DNA from: CAWAXW01 sp963786155
GTDB lineage: Bacteria; Actinomycetota; CADDZG01; WHSQ01
DNA: 64,000 nt
Direction of reading: 5' to 3'
Assembly (NCBI GenBank): GCA_963786155.1
Contig: CAWAXW010000006.1
Span: 1,550,001 to 1,614,000 of the forward strand
The notes under the pieces are model-generated. The model saw only the letters and a list, made by a program, of their open reading frames with translations. It had not been told where the DNA came from and searched no databases. The stretch's first letter is position 1; every line of letters begins with the position of its first letter. Shown here piece by piece: positions 47,981-56,143 of the stretch. The translations under genes were made by a program, and so were the position numbers.

Positions 47981-48723
47981 CTAGAGCTTTACCGCCCGGT
48001 AAAGGGCACGCACCTCTTCGAGCGACAGCTTCCTAACCGAGCCGGGTTTGAGGCGGCCCAGCATAAGTAGGCCCTATCCCCGTGCGAACGAGGCCCCGCA
48101 CCGGGTGGCCGACCGCCTCGAACATGCGGCGCACCTGGCGATTCGCGGCCCTCTTTCAGGACCACCTCGACGAGGCTCCCGCCGGGCACTACGTCGACGA
48201 GCTTGGTCTGGGCCCGGCGCGCTGATGCCGTCTTCGAGCTCGACCCCCGTTGCAAGCGTCCTCAGGGCGGCCCGGCCCACCCTCCCCGAGGCCTCGACCA
48301 GGTAGGTCTTGGCGATCCCATAGCTCGGGTGCGTAAGCCGGTGACTCAGCTCCCCGTCGTTGGTGAGCAGCAACAACCCCTCGGTCCCGATGTCCAGCCG
48401 GCCGACCGGCCACATCTGGTGGGCAGGTCGACGAGGTCGAGGACCGTGTCCCGCCCTTGAGGGTCCGATGCCGTCGTGACCACGCCCTCCGGCTTGTTCA
48501 TGGCGTAGTAGGCCAGATCGGCTCGGAGCGGCACGCGCGAACCATCAACCTCCACTTCATCCTTTTCCGCGTCGATCCGCTGGCCCAGCCGAGCCGTGCG
48601 CCCGTTCACTCGGATCCGGCCTCGTTCGATCATCTCCTCGACCGACCGGCGCGATCCGACGCCTGCGTGCGCCAGGACCTTCTGGATCCGTTCGCCGGTC
48701 GGCTCCTCCGAGCTTGAGCCCAC
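47981..48723 (-). CDS. rluB: Pseudouridine synthase RluB/RsuA family (four frameshifts)
   Basis: GTG start overlapping the scpB stop (TAGTG). The S4 domain reads RIQKVLAHAGVGSRRSVEEMIERGRIRVNG. After a slip near 48422 the catalytic motif appears: PVGRLDIGTEGLLLLTNDGEL, with the active-site Asp in RLD, then THPSYGIAKTYLVE. Slips near 48218, 48147 and 48068 break the C-terminal part, which reassembles as KLVDVVPGGSLVEVVLKEG, a RQVRRMFEAVGHPV segment and LSLEEVRALYRAVKL. It modifies 23S rRNA. It is the most damaged gene in the window; its place in scpA-scpB-rluB-cmk-der is conserved in Actinomycetota. Confidence 0.87.
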
Positions 48724-49287
48724 TAGGCGTTCGGGGACAGCTTGGCTTCCATGTCCTCGACGGTCTCGGAGTCGGGCATGAAGCCAGACAGGGCGGGAAG
48801 CTGCTGGGTGGAGGCCAGCCCCATCCTTTCCAAGAAGAGCGTGGTCACGGAGAACAGGGCCGGGGATCCGGGACCCTCGTCCCGCCCGACCTCCTCTATC
48901 AGCCCCCGGTTCTGGAGCGTGCGAACGACGCCATCGGAGTCCACGCCACGGATCTCGTTTATCTGGGTCCGCGCGATGGGCTGGCGATAGGCGACGATCG
49001 CCAGCACTTCGAGAGCCGCCCCGCTCAGGCGGGTGTGGGATCCCGAGGCCACTATCCGCTCGAGCCAGGGCGCGCAGGCGGGATCGGTGTAGAGGCGCCA
49101 GCCCCCCGCTGCCTCGCGCAGGACGAAGCCACGGTCCTCGCGCGACGTACTCGGCTTGAAGCTCCCCCAGGATCGCTTCGATGTCGGCCTTGGGGGCCTC
49201 CAGGACCTCGCCCATCTCGCTCGCCGGGACCGGCTCGTCGGCTAGGAGCAGGATCGCTTCGATGACCTTGCGTTCGGAAACGTTCAT
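48723..49287 (-). CDS. scpB: Segregation and condensation protein B (frameshift near 49146)
   Basis: N-terminus VSERKVIEAILLLADEPVPASEMGEVL, then after the slip EDRGFVLREAAGGWRLYT and the second winged helix LSGAALEVLAIVAYRQPIARTQINEIRGVDSDGVVRTLQNRGLI. About 187 residues. ScpB dimers join ScpA and SMC in the condensin complex that organises the chromosome. It overlaps scpA by four bases at its start and rluB at its end. Confidence 0.93.
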
Positions 49288-50097
49288 TCCACTCCCTCCT
49301 GCTCGATCGCGTACTCCTCGATCCCATCCGCCAGGGTCGCTAGGTCCCCTTCGGCCGTACCGAGCCATCGGGCCCGGATGTCCGAGAAGCGGTGGACCTG
49401 GTCGATGTCGACGGCGCCGGCCTTGAAGAGCTCCAACAGAGCAAGGAACCTCACGACGACGTCGATCCGGCCGGATGCCCCCTCGCAGAGGTCGGTGAAC
49501 GCCACCTCGGGGGTTGCCTGAAGCCGCTCGGCGACCAACACGATCGCGTCGCGGACCGAGGCCCGGATGGGCGCAACGTGAGAGATGTCGAGCACCGGCT
49601 CGGGGCGGGGCACCAGGGCGGAGGCGGCAGACGCGGGCGAGGTCCTCGCCGGACACGCGCTCCAGAAGGTCGGGGGCGAGGTCCCTGAACGGCTCCTCGA
49701 GAGGGACGGCGCGGCCGTGGGCCAGGGCCCCCTCGTCCAGAAGCCCCCCGATCCAAGCCCCGGCATCCCGGAAGGTCGCACATTCGACCAGCCGGGCCAG
49801 TAGGAGGTCCCTTTCCTCGAGCAGCCGCTCGTCGGCCTCACTTCCCATGCCCCCCGGCAAGAGCCGGGCGCTCTTGAGCTCGAGCAGGGTCGCGGCTATC
49901 ACAAGGAAGGACGTCGTTCGCTCGAGGTCGATCCGCTCCATCCCATTGACCACGGCCAGGTACTCGTCGGTGATCCGGGCTATGGAGACGTCGTAGATGT
50001 CGACGCGCTGCCGGGTGATGAGGCTCAGAAGCAGATCGAGAGGCCCTTCGAAGGCCTCTTGTCTGACCTCGTAGCGCACCTTCTCCTCGTTCTGCAC
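49284..50097 (-). CDS. scpA: Segregation and condensation protein A (frameshift near 49625)
   Basis: The kleisin N-terminus is YEVRQEAFEGPLDLLLSLITRQRVDIYDVSIARITDEYL, followed by TTSFLVIAATLLELKSARLLPG. The frame slips near 49625 inside a CGCC-rich stretch, and the other frame continues SALVPRPEPVLDISHVAPIRASV, then VVVRFLALLELFKAGAVDIDQ, the winged-helix end that binds SMC. About 270 residues, normal. The gene follows trpS on the same strand but is separated from it by octamer array 8. Confidence 0.93.
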
Positions 50098-50130
50098 CCT
50101 TCGATTTCCCTTCGGACCCTCGGGGGGTTC

Positions 50131-50154
50131 TATCTACTTGTCGACTTATCTATA
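50131..50154. repeat. Octamer-period array 8
   Basis: Units TATCTACT, TGTCGACT, TATCTATA in the scpA-trpS gap (50098-50227). A CAGGC/GCCTG hairpin lies just downstream at about 50159-50187. Confidence 0.6.
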
Positions 50155-50227
50155 TTAGGCAGGCAACCGGCCGGAAAGCCTGGCTGGAAAGAGCGTATAG
50201 CCGGGGGCGTGGCCCCTCGCGGCAATG

Positions 50228-51265
50228 TCACTCCCCCGCCGGCAGGAGGCCGGAGGCCCGGCGCACGGCCTCCATCGTCGCGGCCGCCTCCGTCGCCGCC
50301 TTGTCGGCCCCGGCCGCGAGCACCCGGGTCATCTCGCCCGGATCCGCCATCAGTTGCTCGTAACGCTCTCGGATCGGGCGAAGGTGCTCGACCACGGCCT
50401 CCGCCAGACCCTCCTTTAGCTCCTTGTAGCCCGCGCCCGAGAATCGCTCTTCGAGCACGGGGATCGAGTCCCCGGTTACGAGGGAGAGGATCGTCAGGAG
50501 GTTCGTCAAGGCGGGCTTGTCCGGACCCGACACCACCTCCCGGCCCGAGTCGGTGACCGCCGACCGAAGCTTCTTGGCAACCACCTCGGGAGAGTCGATC
50601 AGCAGGATGCTGGCATTCGGGCGCCCGGCGGACTTGCTCATCTTCTGCGTGGGGTCGTCGAGGGCCATCACCCTGGCCCCCTGCTCGGGGATCCAGGCCT
50701 CCGGCACGACGAAGACCTTGCCGAACTGCCCGTTGAAGCGGATCGCGAGGTCCCTCATCAGCTCGATGTGCTGGCGCTGGTCCTCGCCCACGGGGACCCC
50801 GTGGGCCCGGTAGAGGAGCACGTCGGCCGCCTGAAGGACAGGGTAGGTGAACAAGCCGACGCCGACCGACTCGTTCTCCCCCTTCGATTTCTCCTTGAAC
50901 TGGATCATCCGGCGGAGCTCGCCCATGCGCGCCACGCAGGACAGGATCCAGGCCAGCTCGGTGTGCTCCCGCACGTGGGATTGGACGAAGAGGACCACTC
51001 GATCGGGGTCCAATCCACAGGCCATCAGCTCGGCGGCCTTCCCGATGCTCAGACGGGCGAGCTCCTTGGGGTCCCACGGCATCGTCAGGGCGTGGAGATC
51101 GACGACGCAGTAGAAGGCGTCGAACTCGTCCTGGAGGTGGACCCAGCGTCGCAGCGCCCCGAGGTAGTTGCCAAGATGGGCCTCGCCGGTGGGCTGGATG
51201 CCGCTGAATACGCGCTTCTTCCCCGGACTACTAACGTTCAAGTTGAGGGTTATTCCTTTCGGCAT
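50228..51265 (-). CDS. trpS: Tryptophanyl-tRNA synthetase
   Basis: 345 residues of a class I synthetase. The HIGH-type motif is GEAHLGNYLGAL, the KMSKS loop is TQKMSKSAG, and GVPVGEDQRQHIELMRDLA is typical of bacterial TrpRS. The N-terminal 12 residues before RVFSGIQPTG look atypical, so translation may start further downstream. It is divergent from the M50 protease gene with only 35 bases between the start codons, so their promoters must overlap each other or the coding ends. Confidence 0.95.
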   Translation of the reverse strand: MPKGITLNLNVSSPGKKRVFSGIQPTGEAHLGNYLGALRRWVHLQDEFDAFYCVVDLHALTMPWDPKELARLSIGKAAELMACGLDPDRVVLFVQSHVREHTELAWILSCVARMGELRRMIQFKEKSKGENESVGVGLFTYPVLQAADVLLYRAHGVPVGEDQRQHIELMRDLAIRFNGQFGKVFVVPEAWIPEQGARVMALDDPTQKMSKSAGRPNASILLIDSPEVVAKKLRSAVTDSGREVVSGPDKPALTNLLTILSLVTGDSIPVLEERFSGAGYKELKEGLAEAVVEHLRPIRERYEQLMADPGEMTRVLAAGADKAATEAAATMEAVRRASGLLPAGE

Positions 51266-51300
51266 CGATACCCGCTTGCGGCCCGCCTACAATACCGGCC

Positions 51301-51957
51301 GTGAGCCCCCTCGATCTGATCCGCGCCGGCGAATACCTCACCTTCGTGCTGCTGGCGGCTTCGCTGATAGGGGCGATCTCCTTGCACGAGTACGCCCATG
51401 CCCTCGCCGCCGATCTCCAGGGCGACCGCATGCCGAGGAGCATGGGCCGGCTCACGCCCAACCCGATGAGGCACCTCGACCCTCTCGGAACCCTCTGCAT
51501 CCTGCTCGTGGGATTCGGGTGGGGGCGCCCGGTGGAGTTCAGGCTCCAGGCGCTCTCCAACAAGAGGTTCGGAGCCGCGATCGTGGCCCTGGCGGGGCCC
51601 CTGATGAACCTGGCCCTGGCGGTGGTGGGGTCCTTCCTCCTCACTCTGGCCGCCGGCACGGCCCCCGATTGGATATCGCAGTTCCTCTTCTACTTCGTGT
51701 GGCTGAACGCGGTCCTGGCCGTGTTCAACATGATCCCTCTACCCCCACTTGATGGTTCCCGCCTGCTGACGATCTTCCTCCCGCCCAACAAGCAGAAGGT
51801 GATCTTCTTCCTCGATCGCTATGGGTTCCTGATACTCCTGGCCCTCGTCTTCTTGCGAGTCCTGGAGAAGGTCCTGGGACCCCTCGTCGATGGAGTCTTG
51901 TCGGTCATCGCCACCATCACCGGGAACGAGCTCCTGAAGGCATTTGTCGAGTTATAG
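51301..51957 (+). CDS. Site-2-protease-type M50 membrane metalloprotease
   Basis: 218 residues with about five helices. The zinc site is HEYAH (SLHEYAHALAADLQGDRMPRSMGRLTPNP) with the third ligand Asp in FNMIPLPPLDGSRLL. This short form without PDZ domains is common in bacteria; substrates are usually unknown. The GTG start is at 51301. The last four codons and the stop (FVEL and TAG at 51955) are encoded by octamer array 9. Confidence 0.92.
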   Translation: MSPLDLIRAGEYLTFVLLAASLIGAISLHEYAHALAADLQGDRMPRSMGRLTPNPMRHLDPLGTLCILLVGFGWGRPVEFRLQALSNKRFGAAIVALAGPLMNLALAVVGSFLLTLAAGTAPDWISQFLFYFVWLNAVLAVFNMIPLPPLDGSRLLTIFLPPNKQKVIFFLDRYGFLILLALVFLRVLEKVLGPLVDGVLSVIATITGNELLKAFVEL

Positions 51958-51992
51958 ACAAGTCGATTTGTAGCCGAGTCAACTTGTCTAGA
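51945..51992. repeat. Octamer-period array 9
   Basis: Six units: TGTCGAGT, TATAGACA, AGTCGATT, TGTAGCCG, AGTCAACT, TGTCTAGA. It begins inside the M50 gene, supplies its stop codon and continues into the 306-bp gap. Confidence 0.62.
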
Positions 51993-52034
51993 CCCTGGTC
52001 CTGCGGGGCCCCTCCCACGATCACACCGGATACT

Positions 52035-52074
52035 TGTGTCTTTATCGACTTATCATCTTCTCGACTTATCGATG
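52035..52074. repeat. Octamer-period array 10
   Basis: Units TGTGTCTT, TATCGACT, TATCATCT, TCTCGACT, TATCGATG, entirely intergenic in the 51958-52263 gap. Besides arrays 9 and 10, that gap holds about 125 bases with no visible coding frame and the hairpin at 52201. Confidence 0.62.
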
Positions 52075-52200
52075 GACGCAGCGGGCCGGGGAGGGCTCGA
52101 TTCCCAGTCAAGGTCCGGGCGCTGTTGCGTGTCGCCGCCACGGGAATCCCGGGGAACGAGAGCGAGGGGCCGAAGAGGAGAGGAAGCTTTCCGAGGGGCT

Positions 52201-52243
52201 CCCCCGGTCAGGGATTTTGCATGTCGAGCACCCTGTCCGGGGG
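52201..52243. terminator. Strong hairpin between convergent M50 and parA-operon ends
   Basis: CCCCCGGTCAGGG at 52201-52213 pairs with CCCTGTCCGGGGG at 52231-52243 (12 of 13 positions, one T-T mismatch, 17-base loop). A second inverted repeat, CTAACC/GGTTAG, lies at 52245-52267 over the stop codon of the next gene. No T-run follows, so it may be a bidirectional terminator or an RNA-stabilising stem between convergent transcripts. Confidence 0.4.
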
Positions 52244-52263
52244 TCTAACCGTTAACTTTATGG

Positions 52264-52629
52264 TTAGTCTTTCTGAAGTTCCCTCAACAACACCGAATCG
52301 TCGCCGCGGGCTTCGAAGTCCTCGAGCACGTAGGCGAGCGCAGATCGGACGATGCGACCCCGATCGGCTGCGACGCCGAACTGCGAGCGAAGCCGCAGAC
52401 GAGTACCTTCGAGCGACATCAGATCTTCGCTCGTGCAGTAGAAGGTCACCTTCTCGTCGTGCTTCGGGGCCTTGCGCGCGGCGGGGGTCACCTCCACGAC
52501 TGGGGCTACTTGTAGATCTGTCGACTTATCGACTTGTCGACGAGCTGAGGTCTTCTCGGGTTCCTTGGGCCGCTCTGCGGTCCGGCGGAAGAGCTCCTCA
52601 GCTCCCGGCAGGCTGGCTCGACGCGACAC
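52264..52629 (-). CDS. Small basic protein after parA, not recognised (possible partition accessory protein)
   Basis: 121 residues with GTG start, overlapping the parA end by 32 bases, so probably co-translated. The N-terminal 60 residues are basic and disordered-looking. The C-terminal 60 (KVTFYCTSEDLMSLEGTRLRLRSQFGVAADRGRIVRSALAYVLEDFE) resemble short DNA-binding ribbon-helix-helix-type domains found next to ParA proteins. Residues 28-41 of the linker (including RRQVDKSTDLQ) are encoded by octamer array 11, an in-frame insertion. Function is inferred from position only. Confidence 0.6.
   Translation of the reverse strand: MSRRASLPGAEELFRRTAERPKEPEKTSARRQVDKSTDLQVAPVVEVTPAARKAPKHDEKVTFYCTSEDLMSLEGTRLRLRSQFGVAADRGRIVRSALAYVLEDFEARGDDSVLLRELQKD
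52503..52542. repeat. Octamer-period array 11, inside a coding sequence
   Basis: Units GGGCTACT, TGTAGATC, TGTCGACT, TATCGACT, TGTCGACG. It is read in frame as the linker of the small protein after parA. Confidence 0.6.
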
Positions 52630-53512
52630 GCTCCATCACCTCCTTCGCGAGCTTGCGATAGGCGACGGCTCCCGGTGAGCTCGACGCATAGGACAGGATC
52701 GGCTCGCCGGCCACCGGGGCCTCGGCGAAGCGAACGGTCTTTCTCACCGCGGTGTCGAACAGCATCCGCCCGAAGGCGTCCTCCACGCGGGCCAGTACCT
52801 CGCGGCTGTGGAGGGTGCGAGGGTCGTACATCGTGGCCACGATCCCGTCGATCTGGAGCCTGGGGTTCAGGCGCTCCCGCACCTGCTCGATCGAGCGCAT
52901 CAGCAGGGCCATCCCTCGCAGGGCGTAGTACTCGCACTCGAGCGGGATCAGCACACCGTCGGCCGCGGTCAGGGCATTGACCGTCAGCAGGCCGAGGGAG
53001 GGGGGACAGTCGATAAGGATAAAGTTATAGTTGACCCTTAGAGGAGCCAAAACCCGGAGCAGGGTCTGTTCCCGGGCCACCTCCTGCACCAACATGATCT
53101 CGGCGGCCGAGAGGTCGATGTTGGACGGCAGCAGATCGAGCCCCGGCCACGAGGTGCCCATGATGGCTTCCTCCACCCGGCAGTCGCGATCGAGCAGGGC
53201 GTTGTAGACCGAAAGCTCGAGCGAATCGGGCTCGACGCCGAGACCGATCCCGCAGCCGCCTTGGGGATCGAAGTCGACGATGAGCACCTTCTGGCCGAGC
53301 TCGACCAGCCCGGCCGCCAGGTTGATGGTGGTCGTCGTCTTGCCGACGCCCCCCTTCTGGTTCGCGAGGGCCACGATGCGGGCCCCCCCTCCCCCGGCCC
53401 GGGGCTCGGGGACGAGTCCCTCGCCGTCGGACACACCATTGCCTTCGGATCCCAAGACGTCCTGATCGAACAACGCCTGGTCCTGCGTTTCGATATCGGT
53501 TGTCTCTTCCAT
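52598..53512 (-). CDS. parA: ParA/Soj-family chromosome partition ATPase
   Basis: ATG 53512 has AGGAGG five bases upstream; about 304 residues. The deviant Walker A is ALANQKGGVGKTTTTINLAA, Walker A' VLIVDFDPQGG and Walker B FILIDCPPSLGLLT. It corresponds to the second ParA-like gene of Actinomycetota (next to scpA, as Rv1708) rather than the origin-proximal parA, since no parB follows. The first 40 residues form an acidic extension. The small protein at 52264 may be its partner. Confidence 0.92.
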   Translation of the reverse strand: MEETTDIETQDQALFDQDVLGSEGNGVSDGEGLVPEPRAGGGGARIVALANQKGGVGKTTTTINLAAGLVELGQKVLIVDFDPQGGCGIGLGVEPDSLELSVYNALLDRDCRVEEAIMGTSWPGLDLLPSNIDLSAAEIMLVQEVAREQTLLRVLAPLRVNYNFILIDCPPSLGLLTVNALTAADGVLIPLECEYYALRGMALLMRSIEQVRERLNPRLQIDGIVATMYDPRTLHSREVLARVEDAFGRMLFDTAVRKTVRFAEAPVAGEPILSYASSSPGAVAYRKLAKEVMERVASSQPAGS

Positions 53513-53531
53513 GGGGCCTCCTGCCCGAGAA

Positions 53532-53563
53532 GATGGATTTGTCGACAAGTCGCCTTGTAGCCG
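53532..53563. repeat. Octamer-period array 12
   Basis: Units GATGGATT, TGTCGACA, AGTCGCCT, TGTAGCCG, 20 bases upstream of the parA start. TGTAGCCG also occurs in array 9. Confidence 0.6.
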
Positions 53564-53629
53564 ACGAAACGTACAACGGGCGGAAGCAGAAAGGCAAGAA
53601 GTTTTTCTGCAGGTCGCCTTACTCGAGAG

Positions 53630-54836
53630 CTAAGTCAGGATGTCGGGGGCGAACGAGGTGCCTGGGCCGGACCAGGGAACGTCCAGCAGCTCGCCGATCG
53701 TTGCCGCCATGTCGGCGAAGGTGCCTCGGATTCCGATGTCTGCTCCGGGCCGGATCGGGGGGCCGGCGATGAGCACCGGCACGCGCTCCCGGGAATGGTC
53801 GGTCGAAGGGGTGGTCGGGTCGTTGCCGTGGTCGGCGGTGATCACGAGAGCGTCCTCGGGACCCAGGGCCGCCAGGATCTCGGGTAGCCGCCGGTCGAAA
53901 TCCTCCAGCGCTCCGGCATAACCCGACGGATCGTTTCGGTGCCCAAACGATTGGTCGAAGTCGACCAGGTTCGCGAACACCAGCCCTGTGTCGATGGCTC
54001 CGAGCTCCTCGATCACGGCCGTGACCCCGTCATCGTTCGATCTGGTGGGATGCGAAGACGTCACTCCCCTGCCGGCGAAGATGTCGGAGATCTTCCCCAC
54101 TCCCCTCACTTCACGCCCCGCCGCAGAGATCGCGTCCAGCACCGTTGGGTGGACGGGCTCCACGGAGAAGTCGTGGCGATCCGGGGTGCGTTCGAAGGCG
54201 CCGGGCTCGCCGCGGAACGGCCGGGCGATCACCCGGCCCACCTCGTGCTCGCCTCGCATGATCTCTCGGGCGACGCGGCACATCTCATAGAGGCGTTCGA
54301 GGGGCACGACATCCACGTGAGCGGCGATCTGGAACACGCTATCCGCCGACGTATAGACGATCGGGAAGCCCGTATCTACGTGCTCGGCCCCCAAGGCGTC
54401 GATGATCGCCGTCCCGGAAGCAGCCACGTTGCCGAGCGACCTGGTTCCGATCCCAGTCTCGAAGGCATCGATGACCTCGGCGGGAAAGCCGTCGGGGTAG
54501 GTGGGAAAAGGCCGGTCGAGCAGGACGCCGGCCAGCTCCCAGTGTCCCGTGGTGGTGTCCTTGCCCGGAGAACGCTCGGTCAGAAGGCCGAAGGCCCCGC
54601 GGGGGTCCGCCTCGGATGGGACGCCCTCGATGCTCGCCAGGCGACCGAGGCCCAGCCTGGCCAAGTGAGGAACATCGAGGCCTCCGACAGCCTGAGCAAC
54701 GTGCTGGATGGTGGCCGAGCCCTCATCGCCGAAGGCCGCGGCATCGGGCGCGCCTCCGATTCCAACTGAATCGAGGACGATCAGCCCCAGAGCTCGCAGG
54801 CGAGCGGCCCCTTTATCCGTGGACGCCCTCCGTCAC
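53630..54836 (-). CDS. deoB: Phosphopentomutase (frameshift near 54814)
   Basis: The body reads LIVLDSVGIGGAPDAAAFGD, KDTTTGHWELAGV, GFPIVYTSADSVFQIAAH, GRVIARPFRG, VFANLVDFDQSFGHRND and VITADHGNDPTTPSTDHSRERVPV, all alkaline-phosphatase-superfamily metal and substrate motifs of DeoB. The only sensible start is the GTG at 54836, which overlaps the DksA-like stop (GTGA); after seven codons that frame stops, so one base is probably lost or added near 54814. About 400 residues. It interconverts ribose or deoxyribose 1- and 5-phosphates in nucleoside salvage. Confidence 0.92.
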
Positions 54837-55189
54837 CGGTTGCGGGCGGCGTCCAGGCAATCGACGCACTGTCGTGCGGTCGGGAGCGCCTCTAGACGGT
54901 CGATCGGTATCTCGCGCCCGCATCTCTCGCACTTCCCATAGGTGCCGTCATCCAGGCGCTGCAGGGCGGCGACGATCTCGGCCCGCCGGGCCGCGAGCTG
55001 CTCGACCAGACCTATGAGCTCCGACCGCTCCGCCGTTGCCTGGGCGGAGTCGGCGAACCCCTCGTGATCCGAGGTTTCTATCTCGCCTGCATCGGACGCG
55101 CCGTGGTCTCGAAGCTGGGCCTCGACCCCCAGCTTCTCCTCGTCGAGCGACGCCCTTATCGCCTCGAGCCTGCTTGCGTCGATGCTCAT
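54833..55189 (-). CDS. DksA/TraR-type C4 zinc-finger protein
   Basis: 118 residues from ATG 55189, which has GGGGGAGAG upstream. A helical part (LDEEKLGVEAQLRDHGAS, QATAERSELIGLVEQLAARRAEIVAALQRLDDGTYG) is followed by the four-Cys finger CERCGREIPIDRLEALPTARQCVDC. Members bind RNA polymerase or act as general regulators; the exact role here is unknown. The frame continues open upstream but that part is a shadow of xerD. Confidence 0.88.
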   Translation of the reverse strand: MSIDASRLEAIRASLDEEKLGVEAQLRDHGASDAGEIETSDHEGFADSAQATAERSELIGLVEQLAARRAEIVAALQRLDDGTYGKCERCGREIPIDRLEALPTARQCVDCLDAARNR

Positions 55190-55211
55190 CTCTCCCCCAT
55201 CAATTCTCCGG

Positions 55212-56135
55212 TCAGCCGCGTGCCCTCGGGTGCGAGGAGAGGTAGACCTCCTGCAACCGACGCGTGCTGACGAGCGTGTACACCTGCGTGGTTCCCAAGC
55301 TTGCGTGTCCCAACAGTTCCTGGACGACCCGGATGTCCGCCCCTCCGTCCAGCATGTGGGTCGCGAACGAATGCCTGAGCGTATGCGGAGACACACGTTC
55401 CTCAAGTCCGGTCGCGCGAGCGTACCCCTTCAGGATCTTCCAACAACCCTGTCTCGTGAGCCTGGCCCCGCGAGCGTTCACGAAAAGCGCTCCCCGGGCC
55501 GTTCCTCCCCCCGAGCGCTTGATCAGCTCGGGCCTGCTCCGTGTCAGGTAGGCGCTCACCGCCCGGCGAGCCACCCTTCCCAAGGGGACGTGGCGATCTT
55601 TGGACCCTTTCCCCGCTCGCACCAGCACGGACCCGACGTCGAGATCGATATCGTCGACATCCAGGCCCACGAGCTCGGAGATGCGGAGGCCGGCCCCATA
55701 GAGCGCTTCGAGGATCGCCCCGTCGCGAAGTCCGAGGAGGTCGTCTCGAGGCTGGTCGAGCAATCGGGAGACGTCTTCGACCGAGATCGCTTTGGGCAAG
55801 GAGCGCGGGCGCACCGGAGTGCCCACCGACGCCGTTGGGTCTCGGTCCAGGTACTCCTCCCGCACCAAGAACTTGTAGAGCGATCTCAGGGAAACGAGCA
55901 TGCGCGCGACCGAGCTCGGGGCCAGAGGACGAGTGGCCGGGGGCCGGCCCGTTCGCAATCGCTCCATGTAGTCGGTTACATCCTTCTCTTTCACGACTGC
56001 GGGATCCCGGTCTTTCAGGAATCGTCTCCACGTCATGAGGTCCCGGCGGTAAGCGGCGACCGTGTGTTCCGACAGGCCTCGTTCGGCCGCGATATACGAG
56101 ATGAATTCGTCGATCCAGATATCGATGGTGGCCAT
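55212..56135 (-). CDS. xerD: Tyrosine recombinase XerD
   Basis: 307 residues with a SAM-like N-terminal domain and a catalytic domain containing GAGLRISELVGLDVDDID (Arg I), HTLRHSFATHMLDGG (His/Arg II), LGHASLGTTQVY with the nucleophile Tyr. It resolves chromosome dimers at dif together with XerC. The position between alanine dehydrogenase/pyrG and parA is conserved in Actinomycetota, so this is a housekeeping recombinase and not a phage integrase. Confidence 0.94.
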   Translation of the reverse strand: MATIDIWIDEFISYIAAERGLSEHTVAAYRRDLMTWRRFLKDRDPAVVKEKDVTDYMERLRTGRPPATRPLAPSSVARMLVSLRSLYKFLVREEYLDRDPTASVGTPVRPRSLPKAISVEDVSRLLDQPRDDLLGLRDGAILEALYGAGLRISELVGLDVDDIDLDVGSVLVRAGKGSKDRHVPLGRVARRAVSAYLTRSRPELIKRSGGGTARGALFVNARGARLTRQGCWKILKGYARATGLEERVSPHTLRHSFATHMLDGGADIRVVQELLGHASLGTTQVYTLVSTRRLQEVYLSSHPRARG

Positions 56136-56143
56136 AGAGGCCC

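Noticed and set aside
47981..48723. rluB as a true pseudogene
   Set aside because: Four slips in one gene look like decay, but neighbouring essential genes show the same kind of slips, and every segment still matches the family.
51227..51240. Third TetR operator at trpS (11-base match TGAACGTTAGT)
   Set aside because: Only one half-site matches; the other half (AGTAGT) does not. It lies in the trpS coding start and has no functional link.
53532..53563. parS sites near parA
   Set aside because: The arrays do not match the parS consensus (TGTTTCACGTGAAACA type), and no such 16-mer was found nearby.
55212..56135. Tyrosine recombinase as sign of a prophage or integrative element
   Set aside because: Sequence and position next to pyrG, ald, parA and scpAB fit housekeeping XerD. 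No phage or conjugation genes or att-like repeats were seen.
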